A stretch of DNA of 54,496 nucleotides. Source: Chthonomonas calidirosea. Lineage in GTDB: Bacteria; Armatimonadota; Fimbriimonadia; Fimbriimonadales; Fimbriimonadaceae. The notes under the pieces are model-generated. The model made no database searches. It saw only the letters and a program-made list of their open reading frames with translations, and was not told the DNA's origin. Below are positions 32,126 through 39,853 of the stretch, one piece after another. Location of the stretch: the NCBI GenBank assembly GCA_945882415.1, contig CAMCWC010000017.1, positions 1 through 54,496 of the forward strand, given 5' to 3'. How positions within the stretch are numbered: the first letter of the stretch is position 1; the number at the start of each line of letters is the position of its first letter. Both the position numbers and the translations under genes were made by a program.

Positions 32126-33418
32126 TCAGCGACTGCCGATGGTGTAGTAATCGAAGCCAGCTCTTTCGGCGGTTTCGCGCTTGTAAACGCGTCGGCCATC
32201 AAACAGGACTCGGCTCTTCATCTTGCTGCCCAAGCGGTTCAGGTCTAGCTGGCGGAACTCGTTCCACTCGGTAACGAGTACGAGAGCGTCGGCATCCTCG
32301 GAGACGTCGTAAACGCCGTCCTTGTATTCAATGTCTGGGAAGACGCGCTTGAAGTTTTCTGCGGCGATCGGGTCGTAAGCGGAGACGATTCCACCGGCTT
32401 TCACGATTTCCTCGACGATGATCAGCGACTTGGCGTCGCGGATGTCGTCGGTGTTCGGCTTAAAGGCGAGGCCCATGATTCCGATTCGCTTGCCGGCGAG
32501 CCCGCCAAGTCGCTTTTCGATGCGGCGAACGAAGTTCAGGGTTTGGTCATCGTTGATGTCGATGACGTTTTGCATGAGATCGAAATCGTAGCCGTACCGC
32601 TTCGCCGTGCTGAGCATGCCGAGGACGTCTTTCGGGAAGCAAGAACCGCCCCAGCCGAGACCGGCCGAGAGGAACTGCGAACCGATTCGCTTGTCCATGC
32701 CCATGCCCTTCGAAACGTCAGCGACGTTGGCGTCCGCGAGTTCGCAGATGCGGCTGATCGCGTTGATAAAGCTGATCTTCATCGCCAAGAACGAGTTGCT
32801 GGCGTACTTGATGAGTTCGGCCGAGTTGAGGTCGGTGATGACCATTGGCGCTTCAAGCGTCGCGTAAAGCTCGACGAGTCGCATGGCGGCTTCTTTCTTC
32901 TTGGCGCCGATGACGATTCGATCCGGGTGCAGAGTGTCGTGGATTGCCGAGCCTTCTCGCAGGAATTCTGGGTTCGAAACCACGTCGAAGAGGTGGGCAG
33001 GAACGCCTTGCTCAAGGATGATCTGTTCAACCAATTCGCCAGATCCAACCGGAACGGTGGACTTGTTGACGACCACAGTTTGGTGGGTAATGGCTTGGCC
33101 GATGCTCTTGGCGACGGCGCGAACGGCGGTCAGATCGGGAGTGCCATCATCGCCTGGCGGGGTGCCAACGGCGATGAAGATGACGTCGCTCTTGCTCGCG
33201 GCGTCGGCGATGGAATTCGAAACGGTGAGAAATCCTTCGTGGATTCCTTTTCGCATCAGCTCTTCCAGCCCTGGTTCGTAGATCGGCGATTCGCCCCGTT
33301 GGATGCTGTCCAGCTTCGACTGGTCGTTATCCACGCAGATCACATCGTTGCCTAGCTCTGCTAGCACAACACCCGTTACCAGGCCAACGTATCCCGTTCC
33401 TATAACCGCAACTTTCAT
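32126..33418 (-). CDS. ugd: UDP-glucose 6-dehydrogenase
   Basis: Ugd oxidises UDP-glucose to UDP-glucuronate with two NAD+. The 430-residue protein starts MKVAVIGTGYVGLVTGVVLA, carries AVGTPPGDDGTPDL, STVPVGSG, NPEFLREGSAIHD, the helix AELIKYASNSFLAMKISFIN and the catalytic cysteine in GWGGSCFPKD. ATG 33418 is chosen because it gives the Rossmann start at residue 1; the open frame runs upstream to 33481 without matching the family. It is divergent from the UDP-xylose synthase gene, which uses its product, and ends in a terminator inside the convergent neighbour. Confidence 0.97.
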   Translation of the reverse strand: MKVAVIGTGYVGLVTGVVLAELGNDVICVDNDQSKLDSIQRGESPIYEPGLEELMRKGIHEGFLTVSNSIADAASKSDVIFIAVGTPPGDDGTPDLTAVRAVAKSIGQAITHQTVVVNKSTVPVGSGELVEQIILEQGVPAHLFDVVSNPEFLREGSAIHDTLHPDRIVIGAKKKEAAMRLVELYATLEAPMVITDLNSAELIKYASNSFLAMKISFINAISRICELADANVADVSKGMGMDKRIGSQFLSAGLGWGGSCFPKDVLGMLSTAKRYGYDFDLMQNVIDINDDQTLNFVRRIEKRLGGLAGKRIGIMGLAFKPNTDDIRDAKSLIIVEEIVKAGGIVSAYDPIAAENFKRVFPDIEYKDGVYDVSEDADALVLVTEWNEFRQLDLNRLGSKMKSRVLFDGRRVYKRETAERAGFDYYTIGSR

Positions 33419-33516
33419 CTTGCTCTCGCTTGTTTCTCGGAAGGCGACATCCGCCAAACCGACGGACGGATTCTGACACATGCCCTGTAAAGATGACTTT
33501 AAGGGCGGCTCTGGGC

Positions 33517-33522
33517 TAATCT
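33517..33522 (+). promoter_or_regulatory. Candidate -10 TAATCT of the UDP-xylose synthase gene
   Basis: TAATCT ends 10 bases before ATG 33533; no Shine-Dalgarno is seen in the gap. Confidence 0.35.
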
Positions 33523-33532
33523 ATAGGCACCG

Positions 33533-34471
33533 ATGCACGCCGTAATTACAGGTGGAGCGGGATTCTTGGGGTCGCATTTGGCGGACTCCTTGATCGCGCG
33601 GAATTTTAGAGTTACGGTCATCGATAATTTGATCACCGGACAGTTGCGGAACCTCGCGCACTTGGAAGGAAATCCAAATCTTGTGTTTGTTCAGCACGAT
33701 GTTGCGGATCCTTTTGATGTTGATGGGCCGGTTGATTTCATCTTCCACTTTGCGAGCCCGGCGAGCCCGGCCGAGTTCAAACGCATTCCGGTTGAGGTTT
33801 TGCGTTGTGGATCGTTTGCCACCCACCACGGGCTGGATCTAGCCGAGCGTAAAGGGGCAACCTTCTTCCTCGCTTCAACTAGCGAAGTCTACGGCGACCC
33901 GATTGTTCACCCGCAGCCTGAAACCTACTGGGGCAATGTGAATTCGGTTGGTCCGAGGGCGTGTTACGACGAAGGGAAGCGGTACGCCGAGGCGGCGACG
34001 GTCACCTATCGCGATTATCGCGGAGTGCAAGTCCGGATCGCACGATTCTTCAATACCTACGGCCCGCGGATGCGCATGGACGACGGCCGCGTAGTGCCGA
34101 ACTTCATCCGTCAAGCCCTGATGGGCGAGCCGCTGACGATCTACGGCGAGGGACACCAGACCCGGTCTTTTGGTTATTACGAGGATATCCTCGACGGCGT
34201 GGTTCGCCTTGCTTTGAGCGATTACCAGGACCCGGTCAACTTCGGCACGCACCAGGAGATGACCATGCTGCAGTTTGCAGAAGCGGTCTCGGAGGCCGTT
34301 GGGATTCCTTGCCGAACGGTACATTATCCGGCGGCGGAGGATGACCCGAAGCAACGCCATCCCGACATTCAGCGAGCCTACGAAGTGCTCGGCTGGCAGC
34401 CGACTACAAGCTTGATGGAAGGTCTACGCAAGACCGTTGAGTATTACCGAGCTGAGCTCAATGTGAGCTAG
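33533..34471 (+). CDS. uxs: UDP-glucuronate decarboxylase (UDP-xylose synthase)
   Basis: This 312-residue extended SDR converts UDP-glucuronate to UDP-xylose with bound NAD+. It begins HAVITGGAGFLGSHLADSLI and shows FHFASPASPAEF, ASTSEVYGDP, HPQPETYWGNVN, the catalytic block GPRACYDEGKRYAE, ARFFNTYGPRM and the RSFGYYEDILDG region, all standard for UXS rather than other epimerases. The length fits soluble bacterial UXS. It is divergent from ugd and followed after 12 bases by the UDP-glucuronate 4-epimerase gene, so UDP-GlcA can be drawn to UDP-xylose and UDP-galacturonate. Confidence 0.93.
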   Translation: MHAVITGGAGFLGSHLADSLIARNFRVTVIDNLITGQLRNLAHLEGNPNLVFVQHDVADPFDVDGPVDFIFHFASPASPAEFKRIPVEVLRCGSFATHHGLDLAERKGATFFLASTSEVYGDPIVHPQPETYWGNVNSVGPRACYDEGKRYAEAATVTYRDYRGVQVRIARFFNTYGPRMRMDDGRVVPNFIRQALMGEPLTIYGEGHQTRSFGYYEDILDGVVRLALSDYQDPVNFGTHQEMTMLQFAEAVSEAVGIPCRTVHYPAAEDDPKQRHPDIQRAYEVLGWQPTTSLMEGLRKTVEYYRAELNVS

Positions 34472-34483
34472 GAAAGAGCAATC

Positions 34484-35491
34484 ATGGACACTATTCTTGT
34501 TACCGGAGCCGCGGGCTTCATTGGATTCCACACGAGTTTGGAGCTTATTCGGCGCGGTTATCGCGTGGTCGGACTCGACAACGTCAACGACTATTACGAA
34601 GTTCAACTGAAGCGAGATAGGTTGGCTCAGCTTGCTGGAGAGGCCAATTTCTCGTTCATCGAAGGTGACTTTGCCAACAACGATACGGTTCTTGATGCCT
34701 TTAAGGCCAACGAGTTCCGATACGTCATCCACCTTGGAGCGCAGGCAGGGGTTCGTTACTCCTTAGAGAATCCGGGTGCTTACATCCAGAGCAACTTGGT
34801 CGGATTCGGAAACATGTTGGAAGCATGCCGACACAACAAGGTCGAGCACTTGGTCTATGCGTCGTCCAGCTCGGTTTATGGTTTGAACGGCAAGATGCCG
34901 TTTGCCGAAACCGATGGCGTGAACCACCCGGTCAGCATGTATGCCGCGACCAAGAAGAGCAACGAATTGCTCGCGCACAGTTATAGCCACCTTTTCCGCT
35001 TGCCTACGACGGGACTGCGCTTCTTCACCGTCTACGGACCCTGGGGCCGACCGGATATGGCGCCGATGCTCTTCGCAAAAGCAATCTCCAAGGGTGACCC
35101 CATTAAGGTGTTTAACTTTGGAAAGATGAAGCGCGACTTCACCTTTGTGGATGACATCGTGAAGGGAGTTGTGGATTCGTGTTTCGCGGTTCCAACGCCA
35201 GATGAAAGCTGGTCTAACCTTGACCCAGCACCGGACACGTCATCTGCCCCGTACCGAATTTTTAATATCGGGAATAGCGAACCGGTAGAACTGCTCTACT
35301 TCATCGAGTGCATGGAGAAAGCCTTCGGCAAGGAAGTCGAAAAGATCATGCTGCCGATGCAACCGGGCGATGTGGTAGCGACCTTTGCCGACATGTCGAA
35401 GCTGGAAACGGCAATCGGATTCCGCCCGTCTACATCAATTGAGGATGGGGTGGCGAAGTTTGCGGAATGGTACAAAGGCTACTATCGTTAA
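34484..35491 (+). CDS. UDP-glucuronate 4-epimerase
   Basis: This 335-residue extended SDR likely interconverts UDP-glucuronate and UDP-galacturonate. It shows the cofactor start LVTGAAGFIGFHTSLELI, GLDNVNDYYEVQLK, HLGAQAGVRYSLENP, the catalytic SSSSVYG and YAATKKSNE, FFTVYGPWGRPDMA and KMKRDFTFVDDIV. The AQAGVRYS and GPWGRPDM signatures are those of the GAE/LpsL/WbpU-like group. AGGA stands upstream of ATG 34484. The 3' end overlaps the likely start of the TIGR03790-like lipoprotein gene. A related 4-epimerase acting on a different UDP-sugar cannot be fully excluded. Confidence 0.9.
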   Translation: MDTILVTGAAGFIGFHTSLELIRRGYRVVGLDNVNDYYEVQLKRDRLAQLAGEANFSFIEGDFANNDTVLDAFKANEFRYVIHLGAQAGVRYSLENPGAYIQSNLVGFGNMLEACRHNKVEHLVYASSSSVYGLNGKMPFAETDGVNHPVSMYAATKKSNELLAHSYSHLFRLPTTGLRFFTVYGPWGRPDMAPMLFAKAISKGDPIKVFNFGKMKRDFTFVDDIVKGVVDSCFAVPTPDESWSNLDPAPDTSSAPYRIFNIGNSEPVELLYFIECMEKAFGKEVEKIMLPMQPGDVVATFADMSKLETAIGFRPSTSIEDGVAKFAEWYKGYYR

Positions 35492-36557
35492 TGTGATCTT
35501 TCCCGCTTTGATCCTAGCGGCGGGTTGCTCAGGTCCTCGCACGCCGGTGACTTACGCGATGCCCAGTGTAGAAGCATCGCGAGTGCTTGTCGTTGTTAAC
35601 AGCCGAAGCGAACTCAGTTTGGAAATCGGGAATTACTATCTCGCAAAGCGGGGGATTCCGGCGAGCAATCTTTGTACGATCTCGGTGGCCCCGACTGAAG
35701 AGGTCGTTGTTGCCAGTTACAAGCAAGACATTGAGAACCCGATTCGGCAAAAGCTCACCGGCCTAAATCGTCCGATTGACTACATTGTGTTCACGAAAGG
35801 CATCCCGTTCCGAATGAACAACAAAGGGCTTTCGATTGATGCCGCAGTTGCCGGAATGGACATCAAAGACCTAGAAAGTGCCGCGAAAGACCCGAACGCT
35901 GGCTTCCTGCCCAATCCGTATTACGGCAAGACCGAACCGTTTACCCACGAAAAGTTCGGAATGTACTTAGTCACGCGACTTGATGGCTACACGATCGACG
36001 ACGTCAAGAAACTTATCGAGCAGTCCATCAAGGCGTACAAAGTTGACGGTACCTTTTTGATCGACGAAGCCGATGATCGCAAAACGGGCGACTACGGCAC
36101 TTTTCAAGAGAGCTTTAGCGAAGGCGTCATGAAGCTTCGAGATAAGAAGTTTCAAGTCATTCACGACCAGAAGCGTGAGTTTGCGTCACCGTCCGACGCT
36201 TTGATTGGCTACGCAAGTTGGGGTTCAAACGACCGGCAGTTTCGACCGGAGATGTATCGCAAGTTGAAGTTTGCCCCGGGAGCAATTGCTGAGACCTTTG
36301 TGTCTACCTCGGCGCGAACGTTCAAACCAACTTCCGGCGGACAGAGCTTGATTGCCGACCTTATTCATCAGGGAGTGACCGGGGTGAAGGGATACTGCAG
36401 CGAGCCGTACTTGTTTGCGATGGCCAACCCGTCGATCCTGTTTGATCGGTATACCGATGGCTACAATCTCGCCGAGAGTTTCTACATGGCCTCGCCGGTT
36501 ATTAAGTGGAAGGACATCATCATTGGCGACCCGATTTGTCGCCCATTTAAGAAGTGA
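35445..36557 (+). CDS. TIGR03790-like putative lipoprotein of unknown function
   Basis: The ~370-residue product carries a lipoprotein signal, KATIVNVIFPALILAAGC, with Cys as the likely lipidation site. The mature protein matches what I recall of the TIGR03790 family: VLVVVNSRSELSLEIGNYYL, AKRGIPASNLCTI, IDYIVFTKGIPFR and IGYASWGSND. Function is unknown. ATG 35445 (MGWRSLRNGTKATIVN) is preferred because it provides a basic n-region; GTG 35493 would leave a signal too short to work. With that start it overlaps the upstream epimerase by 47 bases. The stop overlaps the gmhB GTG start. Its place in a polysaccharide/exosortase locus suggests a surface role. Confidence 0.78.
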   Translation: MGWRSLRNGTKATIVNVIFPALILAAGCSGPRTPVTYAMPSVEASRVLVVVNSRSELSLEIGNYYLAKRGIPASNLCTISVAPTEEVVVASYKQDIENPIRQKLTGLNRPIDYIVFTKGIPFRMNNKGLSIDAAVAGMDIKDLESAAKDPNAGFLPNPYYGKTEPFTHEKFGMYLVTRLDGYTIDDVKKLIEQSIKAYKVDGTFLIDEADDRKTGDYGTFQESFSEGVMKLRDKKFQVIHDQKREFASPSDALIGYASWGSNDRQFRPEMYRKLKFAPGAIAETFVSTSARTFKPTSGGQSLIADLIHQGVTGVKGYCSEPYLFAMANPSILFDRYTDGYNLAESFYMASPVIKWKDIIIGDPICRPFKK

Positions 36558-37039
36558 GAAAAGCTGCCTTTCTGGATCGTGATGGGGTGATCAACGTCGA
36601 CACGGGCTATGTCTCTCGGATCGAGGACGTTGAATGGACCGCCGGTGCTCTCGATGCCATCGAGAGATTGAAGGCACTGGACTATCTAGTTTTCGTTGTT
36701 ACGAATCAATCCGGGATCGCTCGTGGCTACTATTCAGAAGAACAGTTTCGCCGGTTTACGGCCGCGATGTTCGCTTCCTCACAGGTGGACGCCGTGCTTT
36801 TCTGCCCGCACTATCCAGAGATCACGGGGAGATGTGAGTGTCGGAAGCCTGAGCCGGGCATGCTTCTCCACGCAGCCAATATATTCTCGATTGACCCAGC
36901 GCAGTCATTCTTCGTAGGTGATCAGCCCACCGATTTAGAGGCAGGCTCCCGTGCCCTTGTCACCACGTGGCAGTTCCAAGGTGGCCGGTTAGATCAGTTT
37001 ATAGAAGATCGCCTAAGTACTTTCCGTAGTACTGCTTGA
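36554..37039 (+). CDS. gmhB: D-glycero-D-manno-heptose 1,7-bisphosphate 7-phosphatase
   Basis: GmhB removes the 7-phosphate of heptose 1,7-bisphosphate on the way to ADP- or GDP-heptose. The 161-residue HAD-IIIA enzyme opens AAFLDRDGVINVDTGYVSR with the nucleophile and acid Asp (DRDG), has VVTNQSGIARGYYSEEQF, the zinc loop CPHYPEITGRCECRKPEPG and FFVGDQPTDLEAG. GTG 36554 overlaps the preceding stop. The 3' end overlaps the convergent rmlB gene by 41 bases. gmhA is encoded 1.5 kb away in the same direction; kinase and nucleotidyltransferase genes (hldE or hddA/hddC) are not in the window. Confidence 0.92.
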   Translation: MRKAAFLDRDGVINVDTGYVSRIEDVEWTAGALDAIERLKALDYLVFVVTNQSGIARGYYSEEQFRRFTAAMFASSQVDAVLFCPHYPEITGRCECRKPEPGMLLHAANIFSIDPAQSFFVGDQPTDLEAGSRALVTTWQFQGGRLDQFIEDRLSTFRSTA

Positions 37040-38027
37040 CGAACGCTTGGTACTGGGGGTCTTGAACGATCGGTTCCCACCAATCGCGGTTCTCCCGATA
37101 CCACTGGATCGTGCTGCGAAGCGACGGAATGAATTCCTTCTCGGGCTTCCAACCAAGTGCTTGCAGCTTGTCGGTCGCCATGCTGTAGCGCGCATCGTGT
37201 GCGCCTTTGCGAGGGTCCTCGATGTTGATCACCAACTCCTGACCACGGCCGGTTTCCTCTAGCAACACCTCAAGAATTTCTAGGTTAGTGCGCTCGTTGA
37301 CATCGCCAATGTTGTAAGCCTCGCCAACCAAACCATTCTCCAAAACATGAAGGACTCCGGCGGCGTGATCTTCGGCGTGGATCCATTCGCGGATTTGGCT
37401 ACCGTCGCCATAAAGGGGAACGTGCTTTCCCTGAATCAGCCGGGTGGCGAAGAAGGGGATCAGCTTTTCTGGGTACTGGAATGGGCCAAATGTATTGCCG
37501 CCACGAGTGAGGACGACGGGAGTTTTGTAAGCCTTAAAGTGTGCGCGGCACTGAAGGTCGCCGGCGGCTTTGCTTGCGCTATATGGGGTGTTTGGGGCGA
37601 TCGGGGTTTCTTCGGTGAACTGACCTTCGGCGATCGTTCCGTAAACTTCGTCGGTAGAAACTTGCACAAATCGCTGGAGTTGATTCTCACGAACGACGTT
37701 GAGCAAGTTTTCAACGCCCATGGCGTTCGAGACCAAAAACGACGATCCCGAAACGAGGGAGCGATCGTTGTGACTCTCTGCGGCAAAATTGACGATCTGA
37801 TGAATCTGGTTGCCTTGGACGATTTCGGTGACCTTCGTGTGGTCTTCGATCCGCCCGTGGTGAAACATCACGCCACCGTCGGCGAGGAAGTCGGCCATCG
37901 TCGTACCGTTGCCCGAATAGGTCAGGGCGTCGAGAACATGCACGGTCCAGTCAGGTCGAACGCGGCGCACTAAGCGCACGAAGTGTGACCCGATGAAGCC
38001 GGCCGCGCCGGTGACGAGCAGGTTCAA
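36999..38027 (-). CDS. rmlB: dTDP-glucose 4,6-dehydratase
   Basis: RmlB converts dTDP-glucose to dTDP-4-keto-6-deoxyglucose, the second step to dTDP-rhamnose. The 342-residue protein shows LLVTGAAGFIGSHFVRLV, LDALTYSGN, NFAAESHNDRS, the active-site block VSTDEVYGTIAEGQFTEETP and YSASKAAGD, GNTFGPFQYPEKLIP and REWIHAEDHAAGV. These are standard RmlB motifs. The start ATG overlaps the rmlC-like stop (ATGA), so rmlC and rmlB form an operon running against gmhB. rmlD is in a different operon. Confidence 0.95.
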   Translation of the reverse strand: MNLLVTGAAGFIGSHFVRLVRRVRPDWTVHVLDALTYSGNGTTMADFLADGGVMFHHGRIEDHTKVTEIVQGNQIHQIVNFAAESHNDRSLVSGSSFLVSNAMGVENLLNVVRENQLQRFVQVSTDEVYGTIAEGQFTEETPIAPNTPYSASKAAGDLQCRAHFKAYKTPVVLTRGGNTFGPFQYPEKLIPFFATRLIQGKHVPLYGDGSQIREWIHAEDHAAGVLHVLENGLVGEAYNIGDVNERTNLEILEVLLEETGRGQELVINIEDPRKGAHDARYSMATDKLQALGWKPEKEFIPSLRSTIQWYRENRDWWEPIVQDPQYQAFVKQYYGKYLGDLL

Positions 38028-38470
38028 AGCTTAAACCTCGAGTCCGGATCGTTCTCGTGGCGGATTTCATCCACCTCTTCCTTTCGATCCCAACCCGCGT
38101 AGAGTCGGTCTGGCACGTTGACCACCATGGCGTCTTGGTCGCCAACGTTGCGGTAGGCGTGAACAACTCCTGGCGGCACGGTGACAAAAGTCGGATTTTC
38201 GCGACCGACCTTCAAAATCTCGTAACTCTCCGGTTCGCCTTCACGGTTTTCCCAAAGGTGCAACTCGTATGCGCCGTCGAAAAAGAGGAAGCCGTCGGTC
38301 TGGTCGTGGTGCTCGTGAGGGCCGCGGGCAACGCCAGGCTTAGTGACGCTGAGATAACCCATCGCCGGGGAAAAACCTTCGGGAAGGCTATCAACTCGGA
38401 ATAACTCGACGAGCCAACCCCGTGCGTCCTCGTAGCGAGGGACCGATTTCACGACAACACCTTTCATCAT
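38024..38470 (-). CDS. rmlC: dTDP-4-dehydrorhamnose 3,5-epimerase family protein
   Basis: This 148-residue cupin-type protein resembles dTDP-4-dehydrorhamnose 3,5-epimerase (RmlC) and related dTDP-sugar isomerases. It shows RGWLVELFR, GYLSVTKPGVARGPHEHHDQ with the active-site histidine region, and VTVPPGVVHAYRNVG. It is shorter than typical RmlC (~180), so a 3-epimerase or a WxcM-like isomerase is possible. The adjacent rmlB favours RmlC. Start ATG 38470 (a second ATG is at 38467) with no Shine-Dalgarno; a TACCCT hexamer lies 12 bases upstream. It is divergent from gmhA. Confidence 0.8.
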   Translation of the reverse strand: MMKGVVVKSVPRYEDARGWLVELFRVDSLPEGFSPAMGYLSVTKPGVARGPHEHHDQTDGFLFFDGAYELHLWENREGEPESYEILKVGRENPTFVTVPPGVVHAYRNVGDQDAMVVNVPDRLYAGWDRKEEVDEIRHENDPDSRFKL

Positions 38471-38482
38471 TGCGGCGGGAAA

Positions 38483-38488
38483 AGGGTA
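38483..38488 (-). promoter_or_regulatory. Candidate -10 TACCCT of rmlC
   Basis: TACCCT on the minus strand ends 12 bases before ATG 38470, again within GGGTACCCT. It lies 9 bases from the divergent gmhA hexamer. Confidence 0.4.
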
Positions 38489-38497
38489 CCCCTCGGT

Positions 38498-38503
38498 TAG
38501 ACT
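38498..38503 (+). promoter_or_regulatory. Leaderless promoter -10 TAGACT of gmhA
   Basis: TAGACT ends 7 bases before ATG 38511 and only 1 base before ATG 38505. This decides the start at 38511. Confidence 0.55.
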
Positions 38504-38510
38504 AATGGGG

Positions 38511-39080
38511 ATGACGAGCAGATTTCAGCTGGCCTTGGCCGATCATCAATCTGCGCTCAACCAGATCGCGGCGCTAGAGCCCGAACTGACTCGACTTGCT
38601 CAGGCCTGCATTTTGAGCTTGCGTGAAGGTGGGAAGATTCTTTTTTGCGGCAACGGTGGTAGTTCTTGTGACGCTGATCACCTCGCGGCCGAGCTTGTTG
38701 GCCGATTCCAGCTGGACCGAAAAGGCTGGGCAGCGATCAGCCTTGCCACTTCTACGGCCGGTTTAACCGCGATTGCGAATGACTATGGCTTTGAAGCGGT
38801 GTTTGAACGGCAGGTTGAGGCACTTGGCCGAGCCGGTGATGTTCTGATTGCCATCAGCACTTCTGGAAAGAGTCCAAACGTGCTCCGCGCGGCGACTCTA
38901 GCAAAGGAAATGGGCATTCACGTTTCGGCGTGGACCGGACAAAACCCGTCGCCGTTGTCTGATCTCGCGGAAACGCGAATTCTTGCACCAAGCACCGTCA
39001 CTGCGCGAGTCCAAGAAATGCACATTCTGATGGGCCACATTCTCTGCGATCTCATCGAAACCGAGTTGACGGCGTCTTAA
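38511..39080 (+). CDS. gmhA: Sedoheptulose 7-phosphate isomerase
   Basis: GmhA turns sedoheptulose 7-phosphate into D-glycero-D-manno-heptose 7-phosphate, the first step to activated heptose for LPS core or S-layer glycans. The 189-residue SIS-domain protein shows GKILFCGNGGSSCDADHLAA, AELVGRFQLDRKGWAA, TAIANDYGFEAVF and ISTSGKSPNVLRA; metal-binding His and Glu residues are kept, including VQEMHILMGHILCDLIE. ATG 38511 is chosen over 38505 from the promoter spacing. The stop overlaps the nth start (TAATG). gmhB lies on the other side of the rml genes. Confidence 0.94.
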   Translation: MTSRFQLALADHQSALNQIAALEPELTRLAQACILSLREGGKILFCGNGGSSCDADHLAAELVGRFQLDRKGWAAISLATSTAGLTAIANDYGFEAVFERQVEALGRAGDVLIAISTSGKSPNVLRAATLAKEMGIHVSAWTGQNPSPLSDLAETRILAPSTVTARVQEMHILMGHILCDLIETELTAS

Positions 39081-39853
39081 TGGCGGCCCGTCGCTGGAAT
39101 CCGGCAACGATTGCCGACATGCTGACCACGCTCGAGAACACGCACGGAAAGAGCCGCTTCATTCCTCGGTTCGATCCGATGGATGAACTCATCTCTTGCA
39201 TCCTGAGTCAGCACACCACCGACGCCCACAGCTTTCCGGCATTTACTCAGCTTCGAGAACGGTATCCAACTTGGCAGGATGTCGCGAACGCGCCAGCGGC
39301 GGAAGTGGCGAGCACGGTTCGGCTAGCGGGGCTGAGCAACCAGAAGGCAAAGAACATCATCGGCTCGCTCCAGAAGATAAACGAACAGTTTGGGGTCTTC
39401 AGCCTGGATGCGCTCCGTACTTGGCCAACGGATGAAGCCATGATCTGGCTGCAAACCCTGCCTGGAGTCGGACCGAAAACCGCGAGTATCGTGCTGTGTT
39501 TTGCGATGGGGCGAGGAACGATCCCGGTGGACACACACGTCTTCCGGGTGTCTTGGCGGCTCGGACTGATCAAGGAAGAAATTGGCGAGGTCAAGGCGCA
39601 TGGCGTCTTGATGAAACTCGTTCCCCGCGAGTTGGCTTTTCCGTTTCACACGTTGCTTATCCAACATGGTCGTACCGTTTGCCGAGCACCACTGCCGGTT
39701 TGCGAAAAGTGTGGTCTTGCAGAGAGATGTGCTTGGCTAAAATCAGACGGACCAGGGAAGCGGCAGCGCGAAATGGCGCGGACGCGGAAACGGTCACTTA
39801 AAGCGCGACGAGCAAAGAAAGGGGAGGTGCCCGGTGGATCAGTCAACGATTGA
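39080..39853 (+). CDS. nth: Endonuclease III-type DNA glycosylase
   Basis: This 257-residue HhH-GPD protein removes oxidised pyrimidines and nicks abasic sites. It shows ISCILSQHTTDAHSFPAF, the helix-hairpin-helix LPGVGPKTASIVL with the catalytic Lys, VDTHVFRVSWRLGL with the catalytic Asp, and a 4Fe-4S set spaced Cys-x6-Cys-x2-Cys-x5-Cys (CRAPLPVCEKCGLAERC). A basic tail of ~40 residues rich in Lys and Arg extends past the cluster and may help DNA binding. ATG 39080 overlaps the gmhA stop. The 3' end overlaps the GTG start of glnE by 20 bases. Confidence 0.93.
   Translation: MAARRWNPATIADMLTTLENTHGKSRFIPRFDPMDELISCILSQHTTDAHSFPAFTQLRERYPTWQDVANAPAAEVASTVRLAGLSNQKAKNIIGSLQKINEQFGVFSLDALRTWPTDEAMIWLQTLPGVGPKTASIVLCFAMGRGTIPVDTHVFRVSWRLGLIKEEIGEVKAHGVLMKLVPRELAFPFHTLLIQHGRTVCRAPLPVCEKCGLAERCAWLKSDGPGKRQREMARTRKRSLKARRAKKGEVPGGSVND

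Noticed and set aside
32543-33355. 270-codon plus-strand frame opposite ugd
   Set aside because: Shadow of ugd caused by high G+C at codon position 3; no start signal or known motif.
33756-33780. Short direct repeat of GAGCCCGGC inside the UDP-xylose synthase gene
   Set aside because: It encodes the family-conserved ASPASPAEF stretch and needs no other explanation.
37009-37034. AGTACT...AGTACT repeat in the gmhB/rmlB overlap as a terminator
   Set aside because: The stem is only 6 bp with no T-tract, and it lies in the coding ends of both genes.
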